A stretch of 64,000 bases of DNA from Dipteris shenzhenensis. Lineage: Eukaryota; Polypodiophyta; Polypodiopsida; Gleicheniales. A model generated the notes under the pieces. That model did no database searches and was not told the origin of the DNA. It saw only the letters and a list, made by a program, of their open reading frames with translations. Of this stretch, positions 23,590 to 34,406 are shown piece after piece. Numbering within the stretch: position 1 is the stretch's first letter; each line of letters begins with the position of its first letter. The stretch is from assembly GCA_047967505.1 (NCBI GenBank), contig CM106540.1; one strand, given 5' to 3'. Both the position numbers and the translations under genes were made by a program.

Positions 23590-24842
23590 GATGTCCATAT
23601 TACTGCACATACTCCGTATGCACGTGTATATGAAGGAGGAGGTCTTTCTGACCAACCCATTATTGGGTATCATGAATAGATTCTTACAAGCTGAGGTGCG
23701 AGATTTGAGACTACAACTAGTAGATGCAATAACCAGGATTCAGATTCTTGAAGGTCTTGGTACGGAGGGCATTGGCCGGAGTGTAGCTGCATGCAGATTG
23801 GGTGAGAGTTGCAAAGGGTGTCTTTGCCGCAAGTGCGGGTGTTGATGTAGTTTTGTTTGGAGGGTTAGAGTGGTGTTAGTGTTGTAGAGACTCTTGTGTT
23901 AATGATATGCCTAAAATTGTCTCACGTGTAGAAAAATGTGCCGGTGCAGATGAATCGTCAATCGGAGGTCACGACGTAAAGATATGAGCAAATTTGTGCG
24001 AAACGAGGCCCACATGGGGCACGAATGAGCGAGTGCTAAGGATGCCAAAATGGTGTGCAATGGCCTTAAAAAATACCCGTAGCGTGATGCTTTTGTGTGT
24101 GAAATCGTGGTTTGAACAGACAACCAAGCGAGAGGTCATTGTAGAGGTTGAAGCAATGGTGAATAAAACTGATATTCAAGAAGAGATCAAAGAACATGAA
24201 GCCAGACAGAACAATGCACTAAAAATCGGAATTGGGGGGCTTTCAGACAGATGGTACAAGGCAGACGATTCCTTTGACGATACTTTAGCACAGGTTCAAG
24301 CAGCTTTGCCTAACATTGATTGGACAACAGATGAAGATGATAAGCCAAACAATCCTAATTAAGAAGGTGAAGCTAGAGTGGTCAATATTGGTTATCAAAG
24401 AGGGCATGCTGTAATTTCATTTAATTCACAAGATATACGACTTAAAGTCCTCAAACAATCTTACAAGTTTAAAGGAACTAAACTATGGATAGCCGAGGAG
24501 CTCACAAGAGCCTAGCTGAAAGATAAAGCAGCGGAATTAGCTAAGGTTAAAGCTGCCAGGAAAGATGGAAAGTGGGCAGTCTACCGTGGTGGAATAACAC
24601 TTATCAAGGAGTTTAAATCCAAACCAAAAGACTCTCAGACTTAAAATGATGTATGGCCAATGATATATATGGTCTTAGAACATAGTCTAGGTACTCTAAA
24701 GAAATGGAGTTGCTTCTGTGCTCCTTGGGAGCTGCCATGTGCCCTCCCTCAGCTGATGTACTGCATGGTTTTCTCTATTGTCCCATAGACCTCTGGTCTC
24801 CCGTGGATGTTAATAGACTTTCTTTCTTTCTTTCTTTCTTTC
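23590..24842 (+). mobile_element. LINE A-type ORF1 relic with 3' tail, plus strand
   Basis: The plus strand encodes parts of an L1-type ORF1 protein: a helical N-terminal part (RFLQAEVRDLRLQLVDAITR, 23660-23750), an RNA-binding region (GYQRGHAVISFNSQDIRLKV) and the C-terminal domain (KFKGTKLWIAEELT, then KAARKDGKWAVYRGG, 24460-24600). The element then jumps to a 3' terminus: GTCCCATAGACCTCTGGTCT and GTTAATAGACTTTC followed by (TTTC)n at 24821-24842, the mirror of the LINE A 3' end seen elsewhere on the minus strand. ORF2 is absent, so the copy is internally deleted. Confidence 0.6.
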
Positions 24843-24866
24843 ATAATCTGGGATCCTCCAAGTCCC

Positions 24867-24868
<2 letters not shown>

Positions 24869-24913
<45 letters not shown>
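24869..24913. repeat. Microsatellite (CT)n
   Basis: About 22 CT units directly after the (TTTC)n LINE tail. Confidence 0.98.
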
Positions 24914-24917
<4 letters not shown>

Positions 24918-24929
24918 AGTGGGGGAAAC

Positions 24930-25670
24930 TCTATGGAAGAGAACCAATCTCCCACTGTCAGAGCAAAACCTCCCCAGAAGCCTCCCTAGGAGAGGTTGGG
25001 TCTCTTCCAAATGGTGTGTCCATTCACTCACTTGTTGAGGGGCATGGGATGTATTTAATGAATTGTCTCTCGCACTGCATCCCAAGCCCTAAAAATAGCT
25101 ACTGCTGCAAATCTCACCTCTAAGCTCCTACCTAAGCAAATAGCCCTCATCCTAGAAGAAATCCATCTAGTATTAGGTTGCCAAGGACCTCAATCTCATG
25201 AAGTCTGTGAAGGAGTATCTCCTTCCATAGCCCACCGCGAGGTAGCATGCCTCTGACAATGAAATTCACAAGAACGCTCTACTCTGGCAATACCCAACCC
25301 TCCTCTTGACTATGGTTGAACAATGACGTCGCAAGCCACCTTGGCCCATACCGACGGGCAGCCATGACCTCCTAATCAAATGGAGTTCTTTATGAGGCGC
25401 TTCACGTGGCCGACGGAAGAGGTTATGTACTGCATAGTAGAAAGCAAAAGCTTCTTGGCAACCACTACTCTACTTGCCAAGGATAGCTTGGTCAAGCTCC
25501 CATGTAAGAGCTTCCTTCGAATGCTCAGAAGAAGGGGTGCCAAATGTTGCTTCGACATGATGTCTAGCCCTACATGGCATCCCAAACATTGCACTGCAGT
25601 CCCTCTAAGCACCGAAGCAAAATCTCCGTGCTATCTCCACTCTGAGTGTGGTGTATTGAGACATACATAA
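24930..25670 (-). pseudogene. LINE ORF2 fragment downstream of reverse transcriptase
   Basis: The minus strand from 25612 reads CLGCHVGLDIMSKQHLAPLL, then SIRRKLLHGSLTKLSLASRV and VVAKKLLLSTMQY. These are the counterparts of LGCQVGLGISPTEQFAPVLE and LDLASRVVVVNQVLLATPWF in LINE B at 59.1-59.3 kb. Further down, through frameshifts, SRGGLGI corresponds to EGGLNII. It is an isolated 3' part without the reverse-transcriptase core, closest in layout to family B but well diverged. Confidence 0.75.
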
Positions 25671-25679
25671 TGTTTTGTA

Positions 25680-26237
25680 TGTTCCAAATCTAAAGAAAAA
25701 CCTTCAACCAGCGTTAATGCTAAAAAGAACAAGAAGTTGGAATTTCATGAAGGGGAATGTCTCATTGAGACAAGGCTGATGATTTCAAAATCATGGCCAA
25801 GGGAACTGAGGAAGAAGGCCTTTATAAACTGACATCGTCTATACTTGACTTCAAGGCCTACATCTCTCTATAGTCAACACAAGGTAAGGTGGTTAACGTC
25901 CTAATGCTAGAATTAAGCACATTGAAGTGTAACATCACTTTATACAAAAAAGGTACTAAGCAATGAAATTAAGCTTATCTAATGTCCACAGAAGATGATG
26001 TGGCTGATGTCCTAACCAAACCACTTGCTAGAATCAAGCACGATAAGTTTTCCAACTTGATCGGCATGGATCCTAATCCATTGTTGACCAAGGGGGAGTG
26101 CTGGAAAAAGTGATGAACTATTGATTTAGGTCACTAACCTACCCTTGGGGTAATTTTGCTTCTACAACCTAACATTCTCCCTTAGAGTCTGTAAACCCGA
26201 TTGGGTAAACCACGTTGGCAACAAACTGAAGTTACAT
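25680..26237 (+). pseudogene. Copia pol C-terminus and adjoining 3' LTR start (relic)
   Basis: At 25985-26100 the plus strand reads EDDVADVLTKPLARIKHDKF then SNLIGMDPNPLLTKGEC, the RNase H C-terminus of Copia polyproteins. It is followed by the purine-rich AAGGGGGAG (polypurine tract) and TGCTGGAAAAAGTGATGAAC, the probable start of the 3' LTR (expected TG). The LTR is interrupted by the hAT-like element at 26246. Upstream, 25740-25850 contains a stretch resembling the region between gag and integrase, but the join is unclear. Confidence 0.6.
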
Positions 26238-26245
26238 GGCCGTTG

Positions 26246-26970
26246 CATGGTTGTAAGACACGTTAAGACAAGACACGTGAGACACGCTTCATACCCCAAG
26301 TGTCTGAAGTGCCTTAAAAATAAGACACGTAAGACACGCCATTGTAATAATAAATATTTAATTAGTATATGTATAAGAATACAAGTGTACAACTTTCTAG
26401 CATAGCTAGCTGCCAGATTCTAGAAGTACAATAAGCTACACTTAAACAATGCAAGAAGTAACAATGCACTTGTACAATGTACTCAAGACTTAAAAGGTAA
26501 AGTTAAGACTCACAGCTCAAGAGCTTGCAAGTCACGACTCACAACTTTAAATGTTGAAATTGACAATTGAATCTTGATATTCAAAAATCCAGATACAACT
26601 TAACAAGAGCCTAGAGGGCTACATAGATTATATACCAATCATCATAGATCAATAAACATAAATATCATGGCAACAGTCTGTCAATCACATGTGACATGAA
26701 TGAAATCTACATCTTGATACATATAACTGAAAGGAAACTTTCAACTCTCAAGAGTCAAATCTCTCAAGATTCATCCTAATCCGAATCTACGAGGTCACTT
26801 CCACTGCTGGATCCAAAGTCACCATCAATCATAGCATGGTTAAGTCAAACTCAATGTTTGTTGTTACAACCCACCCAAAAAAAAAAACACATGAGTGTCT
26901 AAAGGTGTCTTAAGGTAAGACACGTGTCTTAAGTGTCTTATCATAAGACATGAGTGTCTTAACAACCATG
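26246..26970. mobile_element. Non-autonomous hAT-like element
   Basis: The ends are inverted repeats: CATGGTTGTAAGACAC (26246-26261) and GTGTCTTAACAACCATG (26954-26970), identical but for one base indel. They are flanked by an 8-bp near-identical target duplication, GGCCGTTG (26238-26245) and GGTCGTTG (26971-26978), the length typical of hAT elements. Both subterminal regions are packed with copies of AAGACAC or AAGACACGTG in both orientations, as expected for transposase-binding sites. The AT-rich interior encodes nothing. It sits in the Copia LTR relic. Confidence 0.8.
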
Positions 26971-26978
26971 GGTCGTTG

Positions 26979-28133
26979 GTTTTTACATTGGACTACCTGC
27001 AATTTCAGATAAAGAAAAGCTTGGGGATTGATTATGAGAGATTCTCCTACCTACAGAGGAAAACTTGTAGCAAGGTCGTGGGCTATAATAAAAGGTTAAA
27101 AAGAGATCTCGGGTCCGAAGATAGGGCATTGATGACGTTCTATCATGGACAAGGGTTAGAGATTTTAAAGGAGCCACGTGATGTGGCAAGCTGCCACATT
27201 CATCCATAATGGATGAAGGGGATGGTTGACACATGGCATTATTCTATTGATCTATCTTGTGTGGCCTTGCCACGTGCCACTCAAACATTCACTCACCATC
27301 GCGCACACTCTAGAGCAGCGAATTAGATGCAAGTATTGCATCTAGTGAATATGTTTGGTGCATTTTGATTGGGTACACTGTGTCAGTGTGCCACATAGGA
27401 TGGGGCTGAAGCTGTGAGAAGGCACTAGGACACTTCTCCTTCCTCAACTTCTCACCTCCACACTTCCTTAGTTGGTTTGCCTTATTTGGGTTCATTGTGC
27501 ATCTGCAGATGTTGGTCCTCTCTTGCATCCAATCTTGAGTCTGTGGAATGATCTCCATAAGTGAGCATTAATCCGACGCCGTGCTCTGTGAATAACTATC
27601 TCATGCTCGGCAACCAATCAGCTCTTGGTGGAAGTCCGATTTAGGAAGCCAATATGTGAATGAGGATCAATATGGGACTTTGTTGAGGACTTATAAGGAC
27701 TTCCTTTCTTCAATAATCTATGGAACATCGAGTGGTACCACCCTTTGTTGGATTGGATTTTGCTTGCTAGGTTTTCCTTTCTTTTGAAGCTAGGTCTACA
27801 TAAAGTGTTTTCACCGTCTTATCTGTGAAGTGCGCAATCAAGGAAAGGTTTTACGTTTTCTTCCCTTATGTTTCTAGCCGCTAGGCTGAGACTAGTGCAA
27901 CCAAGATAGGTTCTTTTAGTATGGATTTAGTGCAATACTAATGGGTCATGAGATCTTTGGCAAATCGTACTATATAAGACAGGTGCTAATGAAGTCAATA
28001 TTTACACAAATCCTAGGGGACGGTTGCACTGATCAAGGGAAAAATACATTGGTGGTATTATCCTAAGAACAAAGATCAACGGTCTGCATCCCACTTAGAA
28101 ATTGTATGCCCTAGGACAAGTGGGTCACTGCAA
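26979..28133. other. No supported gene
   Basis: The frame 26976-27209 has protein-like composition (LGIDYERFSYLQRKTCSKVV) but I recognise nothing and find no partner nearby. The remainder to the LINE tail at 28134 is unexplained. Confidence 0.3.
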
Positions 28134-28269
28134 GAGAAAAAAAGAAAGAAAGAAAAATTTTATTAGAGTCTTCGGAAGACCAATGGGTCTATGAGACTGG
28201 AAAAAAACCTGATACAAATCACAGTAAGGGTGGAGCTACTGAAACGAGCATCATCACCCATGCTGAATC

Positions 28270-31200
28270 CTAAGTCTGATCATACATAATCAAATACATC
28301 TGGATGTAACAATGAAAAGAAAAGAAAGGACTCGAGAGGAGCGAAATCCTCCGTATAACATGTCGCCCTGGCTGATGCATAGCCGGTGATGGGACGCTAG
28401 CGCCCGTCAAGGGGTGCCATGCATCTCGGTCTCCTGTACAAGGCTCAACAGAAGACCAGAGCCACCGTGACTCCCGTGGGACGTATTCCGGGTCTAAACA
28501 ATGACGGGAGGTCTCCCAGAGTGATCTGTGTGTCCCCTCGATGTCTCGGTGTCGTGCTACAATCGTCGGGTCGGAGTCTCTGTCACGTCTGCGGCGAGAG
28601 ACTAGACGATCAATGTCACTCGATGGGAAGAACTCTGTGATCCTGCTCTGAGAGGTGTCTGATGATGTGGCCAAGCCGTGTCGCCTGACTAAGTACTCTC
28701 TATGTCGGACCCCCTCGTGAATGAAGGCCGCGAGGGATCTCTGTTCTGGGTAGGCAAGGAATTTCGAAAGGAGCCCGCAGCTGTCTCTAAAGAGGCAATG
28801 GTAGCGACCTCGGATCTCATTGTACATTGGGCACCTGAAAATAAAATGCTCCTCCAACTCAACCTCCTGACAGTCGCACAACATGCATAAGCGATGCTCC
28901 CTAGGAATCCCCTTTGCTTTGCCGCTCTCTATGCGGAGGCGGTGTGATGATACCCGAAACTGTCCGATGGAGATCCGTAGTGAGGCATATGAAGCTCAGT
29001 GTACCCCGGTGGTGTGATGAATCCCTCCGAAATACGAAGACATTAATCTCTGTAGAAACTCAGCTTCACTGGAAGCTCCTTCGACTCCAACCAGGTCGTA
29101 AAGATGTGTAGCTGCAGGAGATCCTCTTGAATGACCTGGTTGGTGTGTGGCCCGATCGGGATGGTGGGTGGGAGTGCCGGAGGGGCATCTAAACTGTATT
29201 GAAAAGAAGGTATCCTATCGATGTATAACCCTAGTCTCACAAACCATCTGTGAGTCCATGCATACCAGCATCGCTCATCTCCCTCTGCTGCCAACCTCAT
29301 GGAGGAATCGAGAGCCAACCATGGCAACCTCTGTCTCCCTAATGTGCAGTCCCCATATGATCTAACCCGGTGTAGATATGTGATGGTCTAAAAGGGGCTG
29401 CATCTAGCTGGAGTGGAGAAGCACCAAACTCGGCCTGAATGATGTGATGTGGTACAGACGATTTTCCTTGGATCATCCGTGAGAGCATGACGATCTGCAG
29501 GCGCTCCGCCCATGTCCACTCTATCTCTGACATGTCAGACCCCCAACAAGGGCTGCCATACATACCGACTAGTCGGACCAAGGAGTCGAAGAGAAGAGCC
29601 TTGGTCTGAGGGTCCTGGAAGTGGGAGTGGAAGCATTGTCTCTCTAGCCGAGCCAGTGAGGCGTATCCCCTTCTCAGTCTGGCGTGCATTGTTGGTCTCA
29701 TCGTGAAGATCGGGCCGGAGAAGATGACCCCCAAGTAAGTGTATGAGGATACGATCTCAACTAGTGACCCATCGAAAGTAAAAGTAAACTGCTTCCGTTG
29801 CATGTTTGCTCAAGAGGTGTTAAAGATCATGACCTTGGTCTTGCCAAGGTTAACCTCCAAATCATGGGATAAACAAAAAGCCTACAGCGCATCCAAGTGT
29901 CGCTGGAGGCCCTCGGGTGTGGATGACAAGAGTGCCACATCATCTGCATAAAGAAGACCCCTGATGATGATCCCGGCAAGTGAGCGACCGGTCCCTCCGA
30001 ACGTCCCCATGAAAGTCTCAAGCTCATTGAAATAGAGGCCAAACAAGATCGGTGATAAGGGATAACCCTGTTTGACACCTATGGTACTCAAGATCTCATC
30101 TATCCAACCTGCACATGTCCGAACTCGGCCTGAGACTCTCTCATACAGTGCCATGACCGCCCAGATGATCTCCTAATCAAATCCCAGTGTCTGTAGGTGT
30201 GTGATGAGACGAGCTCGAGGTACTATGTCAAAGGCTTTGCGGAAATCCACAAAGCAGCAATATACCCTCTCCTTCCGTGATCTAGCCTCCTCAATGACAC
30301 TCCTGAGTGTGAGTATGTGATCCATAGTCCCATGGTCTCACCTGAAACCAGCCTGACCCTCTGCTCTTAGCCCTCTCATCTTTGCGAACAAGTTGACCGA
30401 CGCATCCAATACAGCTGCATAGATCTTGGACATCACATGTCCAATCATGATAGTCTTGTAGTTACTCGGGTCCATGGGATCCCCTGCCTTGTGGATGGGG
30501 GTGATGGTGTTGAGTGTCCAAGTGCGGGGGAAGCCAAGGCAAACAGCGTCATTGAATAGCTTTGCTAGGATCGGGGCTAACGTGTTGAACCCATATGCGA
30601 TAAACTCAGTGCATAGCCCCTCGTGATCCTTAGCTCAGCCATTGTGCAGTTTCAATGTCGCGTCCTTGACTCCCCCTCTGGTGAACAACGTGCAAGTGGT
30701 GGGGCGAGGTGTGTGTATGAGATCTGGAGTGGGTTGGTGAGGGACATCATAAAGATGGTGTGCATACGTGTGCCAGACTCTCGTGTCGGTGAGGAGTGAT
30801 GGAGACCTACACTCAAGGAATCTCCACCCAAAAACCTTAGAGTTGTTGCTGTACAAGATGTGCAGCACGTCGTCCTCATTTTGATGAAGAAATGCTTGCT
30901 TCTTCCAACATATGAGACGTTACTTGCGTATCGTGTCTGGTGTGTTCGGGAGGTAACATTTGGTTTCAAGTCGGAGCTGTCAGCGATAAGCCTTGCACTC
31001 CGCATCGTACCAATTGTTGCAGGGTACAGAACCAAGAGGTGGTGGTCTAGTGGACCGTGTGGTGTGGGAAAAGATTTGGAGGACAGCTTCGTGGAGTGTG
31101 CAACTAATCAAGGCAGCACGGTCCTCTATGAGTGGTATGTGATCGATGTAGGTTAGAAGTCTGTTTAGGCGTCCAAAGTAGGCCAATGAGAGGCTCTGAT

Positions 31201-32108
31201 CAAAGTGTATGTCATGGTAGGTGTCGTGCTTTCTATGTGGTGTGTGTCGTGTGGCTAAGCGTGGGGTGGCGATAGTGAAGAATAGGTATGTGTGATCAGC
31301 TCCTAGAGGGAGTGGTGCTACGGTGAAGTCGGTGATACATGAAGTGAAGGTAGGGGATCCCATGATGTAATCTACTACACTAGTGTCCCCCCGTGTGGGA
31401 AGCAAGTAAAACCACCTGAGGAGGGCCATAGGTCAAGCCCATTGTAGATGATGAGATCATGCATCCTGCCCAGATCAAGGAGCGCGTGTCCATATGGTGT
31501 AACAGGCCCGTGCCGGTTTGATGAGGTCCTGGTCATACCTGCTCCATCTAGGTCCATGTCTGGTAGCATGATAGAGTCGTCTCGGAAGTCTAGGAATGGT
31601 GCCTGGCGCGTGCTTGTCCTGCCGTTGAAGTCCCCAACAAGGAGAACTTCCTCGCGGGCTGAAAGGTCTGGGATATCCTGATGTAAGGGTGCATATGGCG
31701 ATACCTCACCCTCCTCTCGTGCCACTCCGGCGAAGTGGGATGTGTCTGGCGGGAAGTAGCATATTGCTATGAAAAGGTCACGGGTGTCTCTGCGTTGGAT
31801 CCGGATCCACATGAATCAGGAGTGTGCGTCGCTCCAGCAAGGGACGACCTATACAATACAGCGACCCCACCTGATCCTCGGACTCCTCCTGTATCCCTCG
31901 TCTCATTCCTGAAGGCTGACTCCCATGTGTAGCCACTGACTATCGGTAGTGGACGCTCTAGGCTCTGGTGTGTCTCCGTGTAAAAGACTATGTCTCGTCC
32001 TGTATAAGACTCCGAGAAGTTCCCTGAGTCTGACCATAAGGTACCATTACAGTTTCAAATGGTGCAGTCTCGGGTCTCGGAAACCTGAGTCTCATAGGCC
32101 CCGTCCCC
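28270..32108 (-). pseudogene. LINE A ORF2 (endonuclease-reverse transcriptase, relic)
   Basis: After the ORF1 amber codon the same frame continues into the endonuclease: NCNGTLWSDSGNFSESYTGR, DIVFYTETHQSLERPLPIVS (TET holds the catalytic Glu), GYTWESAF and GGVAVLYRSS. After frameshifts come MWIRIQRRDTRDLFIAICYF, EEVLLVGDFNGR (GDFN), MHDLIIYNGLDLW, GSPTFTSCITDFTVAPLPLG and ADHTYLFFTI (a variant of the terminal SDH motif). The reverse transcriptase has GVKQGYPLSPILFGLYFNEL and LLYADDVALLSST, keeping the YADD catalytic pair (about 29960). The C-terminus has CDCQEVELEEHFIFRCPMYN, a C-x-C...H...C finger. No AUG precedes the endonuclease in frame. Confidence 0.85.
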
Positions 32109-32111
32109 CTA

Positions 32112-32830
32112 GGGGGTACGGGTGGAAGCTCGACAGGTACCGGTCAACAACCTACCATCTCGGACCACGGCCCATTTACCCTCCTTGCGGGCAACATCCC
32201 ACTACTGCAGAAGAACTCGTCGCTCCTCAATCTGTAGTGGTGTCAAATCCTTGTCCATGGATAGGGTGGGATGCTCTCGTAGAGCGGCTCGGCGTCCGAG
32301 TGTCGCTAGTCGAGCATGTGAATCCCTAAAGCGAATGACTAGGGGCTGCTCTCGGTTGGGATCTCTCCCAACATGCCATGCTCCCTCTATGCCATGGTCG
32401 GGGAACCCCATGGTGGTGGTCACAAAGGTGATCGCCTCCTCCATGGGCGTAGTAGTGGTGCTGGTGCTATCTCGCGTGATCCCTCGTAACCGGATGTTGA
32501 GGGCCTTCGAAGCCCTCTGCTGTTGCTCCTGTATGGCGGCTGAAACAGTTGCCTTTGCAGGCTCCCGTTTCGCCACGTCCACCCATCTAGTCGTCTCTGC
32601 TATAGCCGACTGTATTGTGGCTATCTAAGCCTCCATCTCTGTGACTGGGGTCCCTCCAAGCGCTACTCTGAGGGTCCTGAGCTCCTCTCGAAGCTATGTG
32701 ATGTCGTGTCTGAGTCCCTGGATAAGGGTGCCCTGCTCGTGTATAATGCAGGCCTGCTCCTAGGTGTATCGGGCCTGCTCCTAGGTGTAATGTGTCAGCT
32801 CTGCCTGACGGGCCCTGATGCTGTGTATCT
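32112..32830 (-). pseudogene. LINE A ORF1 (L1-type RNA-binding protein, relic)
   Basis: ORF1 proteins coat LINE RNA and act as chaperones. The minus strand begins with a probable helical region (LREELRTLRVALGGTPV, about 32680), then WVDVAKREPAKATVSAAIQE, IRLRGI (about 32490), an RRM-like middle ending GRDPNREQPLVIRFRDSHAR, and a C-terminal domain, LSMDKDLTPLQIEERRVLL and then EGKWAVVRDGRLL. The middle and end correspond to the RRM and CTD of L1 ORF1p. A stop at 32202 replaces a Gln seen in the 43-kb copy and is a private mutation; the stop at 32109-32111 is shared with that copy and is probably the genuine end of ORF1. Confidence 0.75.
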
Positions 32831-32977
32831 TAGCCAAAGGTGGGCTGCTGAGGTTGTACTGAGGGATCGAAGAGGCTATCCTCCCAACGGCTTCTTGGGA
32901 GGACAATCTCACATAGCCCCTTCATATGCAGAATTCTCAAGTCAGGACGAATTGAACAAAAAACTTCCAAAATCTTC
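32830..32977 (-). CDS. Candidate last exon of SUV3-like helicase gene
   Basis: On the minus strand a pyrimidine-containing stretch ending ATTCCAG is followed at 32977 by an open frame reading KILEVFCSIRPDLRILHMKG, then a short tail, stopping at TAA (32830-32832). It joins the preceding exon in phase (AC + G). The segment after ...LQLNICC in SUV3 proteins is normally a short helix of the type LIEEFL; ILEVF is a weak match. The last part (SVQPQQPTFG) may instead belong to the 5' end of the LINE, so the true end of the gene is uncertain. An alternative acceptor lies near 33065. Confidence 0.35.
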
Positions 32978-33148
32978 CTGGAATGTATAAAACAAAACAA
33001 TAAACAAATGCAACTCACAAGCCACTCATATACAACTCTGTATAGAAACCTCTGATTTTAGGAAAAAGAATGTTTGTAAAATTGTCTCTGAAAACAAACA
33101 AATTAGCAATTCTATATGCCTTTGAAAAGAGCAGAAACGATAACTCAC

Positions 33149-33809
33149 GTGCAACATATATTCAATTGTAGTGTGGCCAGCTCACGATCCATGAATGCAT
33201 GCTCCAAACGAAAGCTCAGCCAAATGTATAGTTCCAGAACCTGCAATAGCCATATACCCTCACCTCACATTCTACTTCCAAAATGACCTTCATGAAAAAA
33301 CTTAAGCATTTGTGAAATACTACTGCAAATGGAACACAAGTCCTTACCTTGGTGCAGATTGCAAACCCTGGAGTAAAATTCTGCTGCTTCAGGCTCTATA
33401 TATGAAGTCAAACTCGTGTATTTACAAAAATTCCACATATGCACACGACCTTACCTTGTGAATGGATTCTAGCTCCTCCAACGCTGGTGGTGTTTTTGGA
33501 ATGATCATTGTAGCTGGTGTAAAATATGTAGCCAGAAAGACTCTTTCGTCTCTAGCATAAGCTGTTGCAAACTGTCGAGAGAAATCTTAACATTAACTGT
33601 AGAAAGTCTCTCTTCACGAAAAAGACATGGGATCTCACAAAGAACAGAAGACATTCGCATTCTGTATAAAATTCATCTCAAAATAAGAAAGCAGTTGCAG
33701 GTAATATTCACTGTTTTTCTATTCAGCACTAAAGGGTGCTTAGCAGTAGAAATTTTTTCTTACCTCAAGAAGAGAACGATACAACATATCATCGCCCACA
33801 TCCACAGGA
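33149..33809 (-). CDS. SUV3-like RNA helicase, three C-terminal exons
   Basis: SUV3 is an ATP-dependent SF2 RNA helicase of mitochondria (and plastids or nuclei in some plants) that works with exoribonucleases in RNA decay. Three minus-strand exons with GT-AG borders join in phase. 33764-33809 reads PVDVGDDMLYRSLLE and ends at GAG/GTAAG. 33455-33571 reads FATAYARDERVFLATYFTPA, TMIIPKTPPALEELESIHK, ending AAG/GTAAG. 33149-33240 reads VLELYIWLSFRLEHAFMDRE, LATLQLNICC, ending at GTGAGT. ELESIHKVL-LY-WLSFR and the DREL motif identify the conserved C-terminal region after the helicase core. Introns are 192 and 214 bp. A 39-bp open block at about 33348-33386 is splice-like, but SUV3 has no insert there, so I leave it in the intron. 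Confidence 0.82.
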
Positions 33810-33811
33810 CT

Positions 33812-34103
33812 GCACACATAAACACATGTGATTAGCATTAACTCTGAACCCAGAAACTAACAATTTCATCTGTGACAGAACAAAGGGCAAACAGAGATAG
33901 CTTCTCAAATTTGGTATACGTCCCAAAGTGGGAATATATCACCTACTGTAAAGAGAAAGAGAGTCTCAATTTTGTGATCCATGAAGATTTGTGTCTTGTG
34001 TCCTATTTGTCCTCAAGAATGCCCTTTTAGTCCATTAGAATACACTGAGATAATGCCTTCGGGAGGCACCTAGTTAACTAGCAAGACTCTCCTTTTTCTC
34101 CAG
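33812..34103. other. Intron sequence without recognised element
   Basis: Unique-looking intron sequence next to the 3' splice site. On the minus strand GTGTTTATGTGTGCAG provides the acceptor. A pyrimidine-rich TCTTTCTCTTTACAG-like stretch near 33950 on the minus strand could be a cryptic acceptor, but the reading after it does not match the protein. Confidence 0.4.
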
Positions 34104-34406
34104 AAAGAATTACCCCTGTTCGATGCTTTCATATACAAGTTAGCTATCTCTGAGGCGCTAAAACTGGCTGCTTTGCAGCCTGCTTCGCTGGAAGATGGCT
34201 CACTGCCTATGATCACCCGAGAGCAGGTGCTAGCTACAAGTGAGGAGAACTATACAACCAACAGATTCCTCAATTCACGAGAATATAACAATGCCTACAA
34301 GAGGAGCCTTGCAAAAAAGGTGACACTGCTCAGTGGTCTTTCTAACACCCTCTGTACCTTGCTCCTAAGCGACCCTGCAAGGGTCCTCACGTGCAGCTTC
34401 TGCTAG
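34104..34406 (+). CDS. Unrecognised 100-codon ORF after a splice-acceptor-like site
   Basis: The plus strand after TTTTTCTCCAG is open for 100 codons to a stop at 34404-34406. It begins KELPLFDAFIYKLAISEALK and continues SLEDGSLPMITREQVLATSE and NAYKRSLAKKVTLLSGLSNT. The composition is that of an ordinary helical protein, not of low-complexity DNA. No start codon is needed if it is an exon. I do not recognise it. It directly precedes a plus-strand LINE B tail, so it may be flanking sequence carried or captured by that element. It lies antisense in the helicase intron. Confidence 0.3.
   Translation, partial: KELPLFDAFIYKLAISEALKLAALQPASLEDGSLPMITREQVLATSEENYTTNRFLNSREYNNAYKRSLAKKVTLLSGLSNTLCTLLLSDPARVLTCSFC

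Larger units (their letters stand above)
28134..32850 (-). mobile_element. LINE family A, nearly full-length copy
   Basis: This is the most complete family A copy. In element order on the minus strand: ORF1 (about 32800-32112), endonuclease (about 32108-30980), linker, reverse transcriptase (30640-29880), C-terminal zinc-finger-like region (29800-28270), 3' UTR and a (TTTC)n tail at 28134-28158. The 3' terminus carries the hairpin GTCTTCGGAAGAC (28168-28180). The 5' end lies near 32850 but is not sharply defined, because it abuts the candidate last exon of the helicase gene. Numerous frameshifts make it inactive. Confidence 0.85.

Noticed and set aside
28419-32628. Plus-strand ORFs opposite LINE A (for example 32122-32628)
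   Set aside because: They are shadows of minus-strand LINE ORFs, which show clear endonuclease and reverse-transcriptase motifs.
33348-33386. Possible mini-exon QNFTPGFAICTK between two helicase exons
   Set aside because: It has splice-like borders and keeps the frame, but SUV3 proteins run directly from ESIHK to VL-LY-WLSFR, so it is more likely intronic.
33870-33960. Minus-strand exon-like stretch VIYSHFGTYTKFEKL after a CTTTACAG site
   Set aside because: It sits where a preceding helicase exon might be expected, but the exon at 61455-61519 matches SUV3 better and joins in exact phase, so this is intron sequence.
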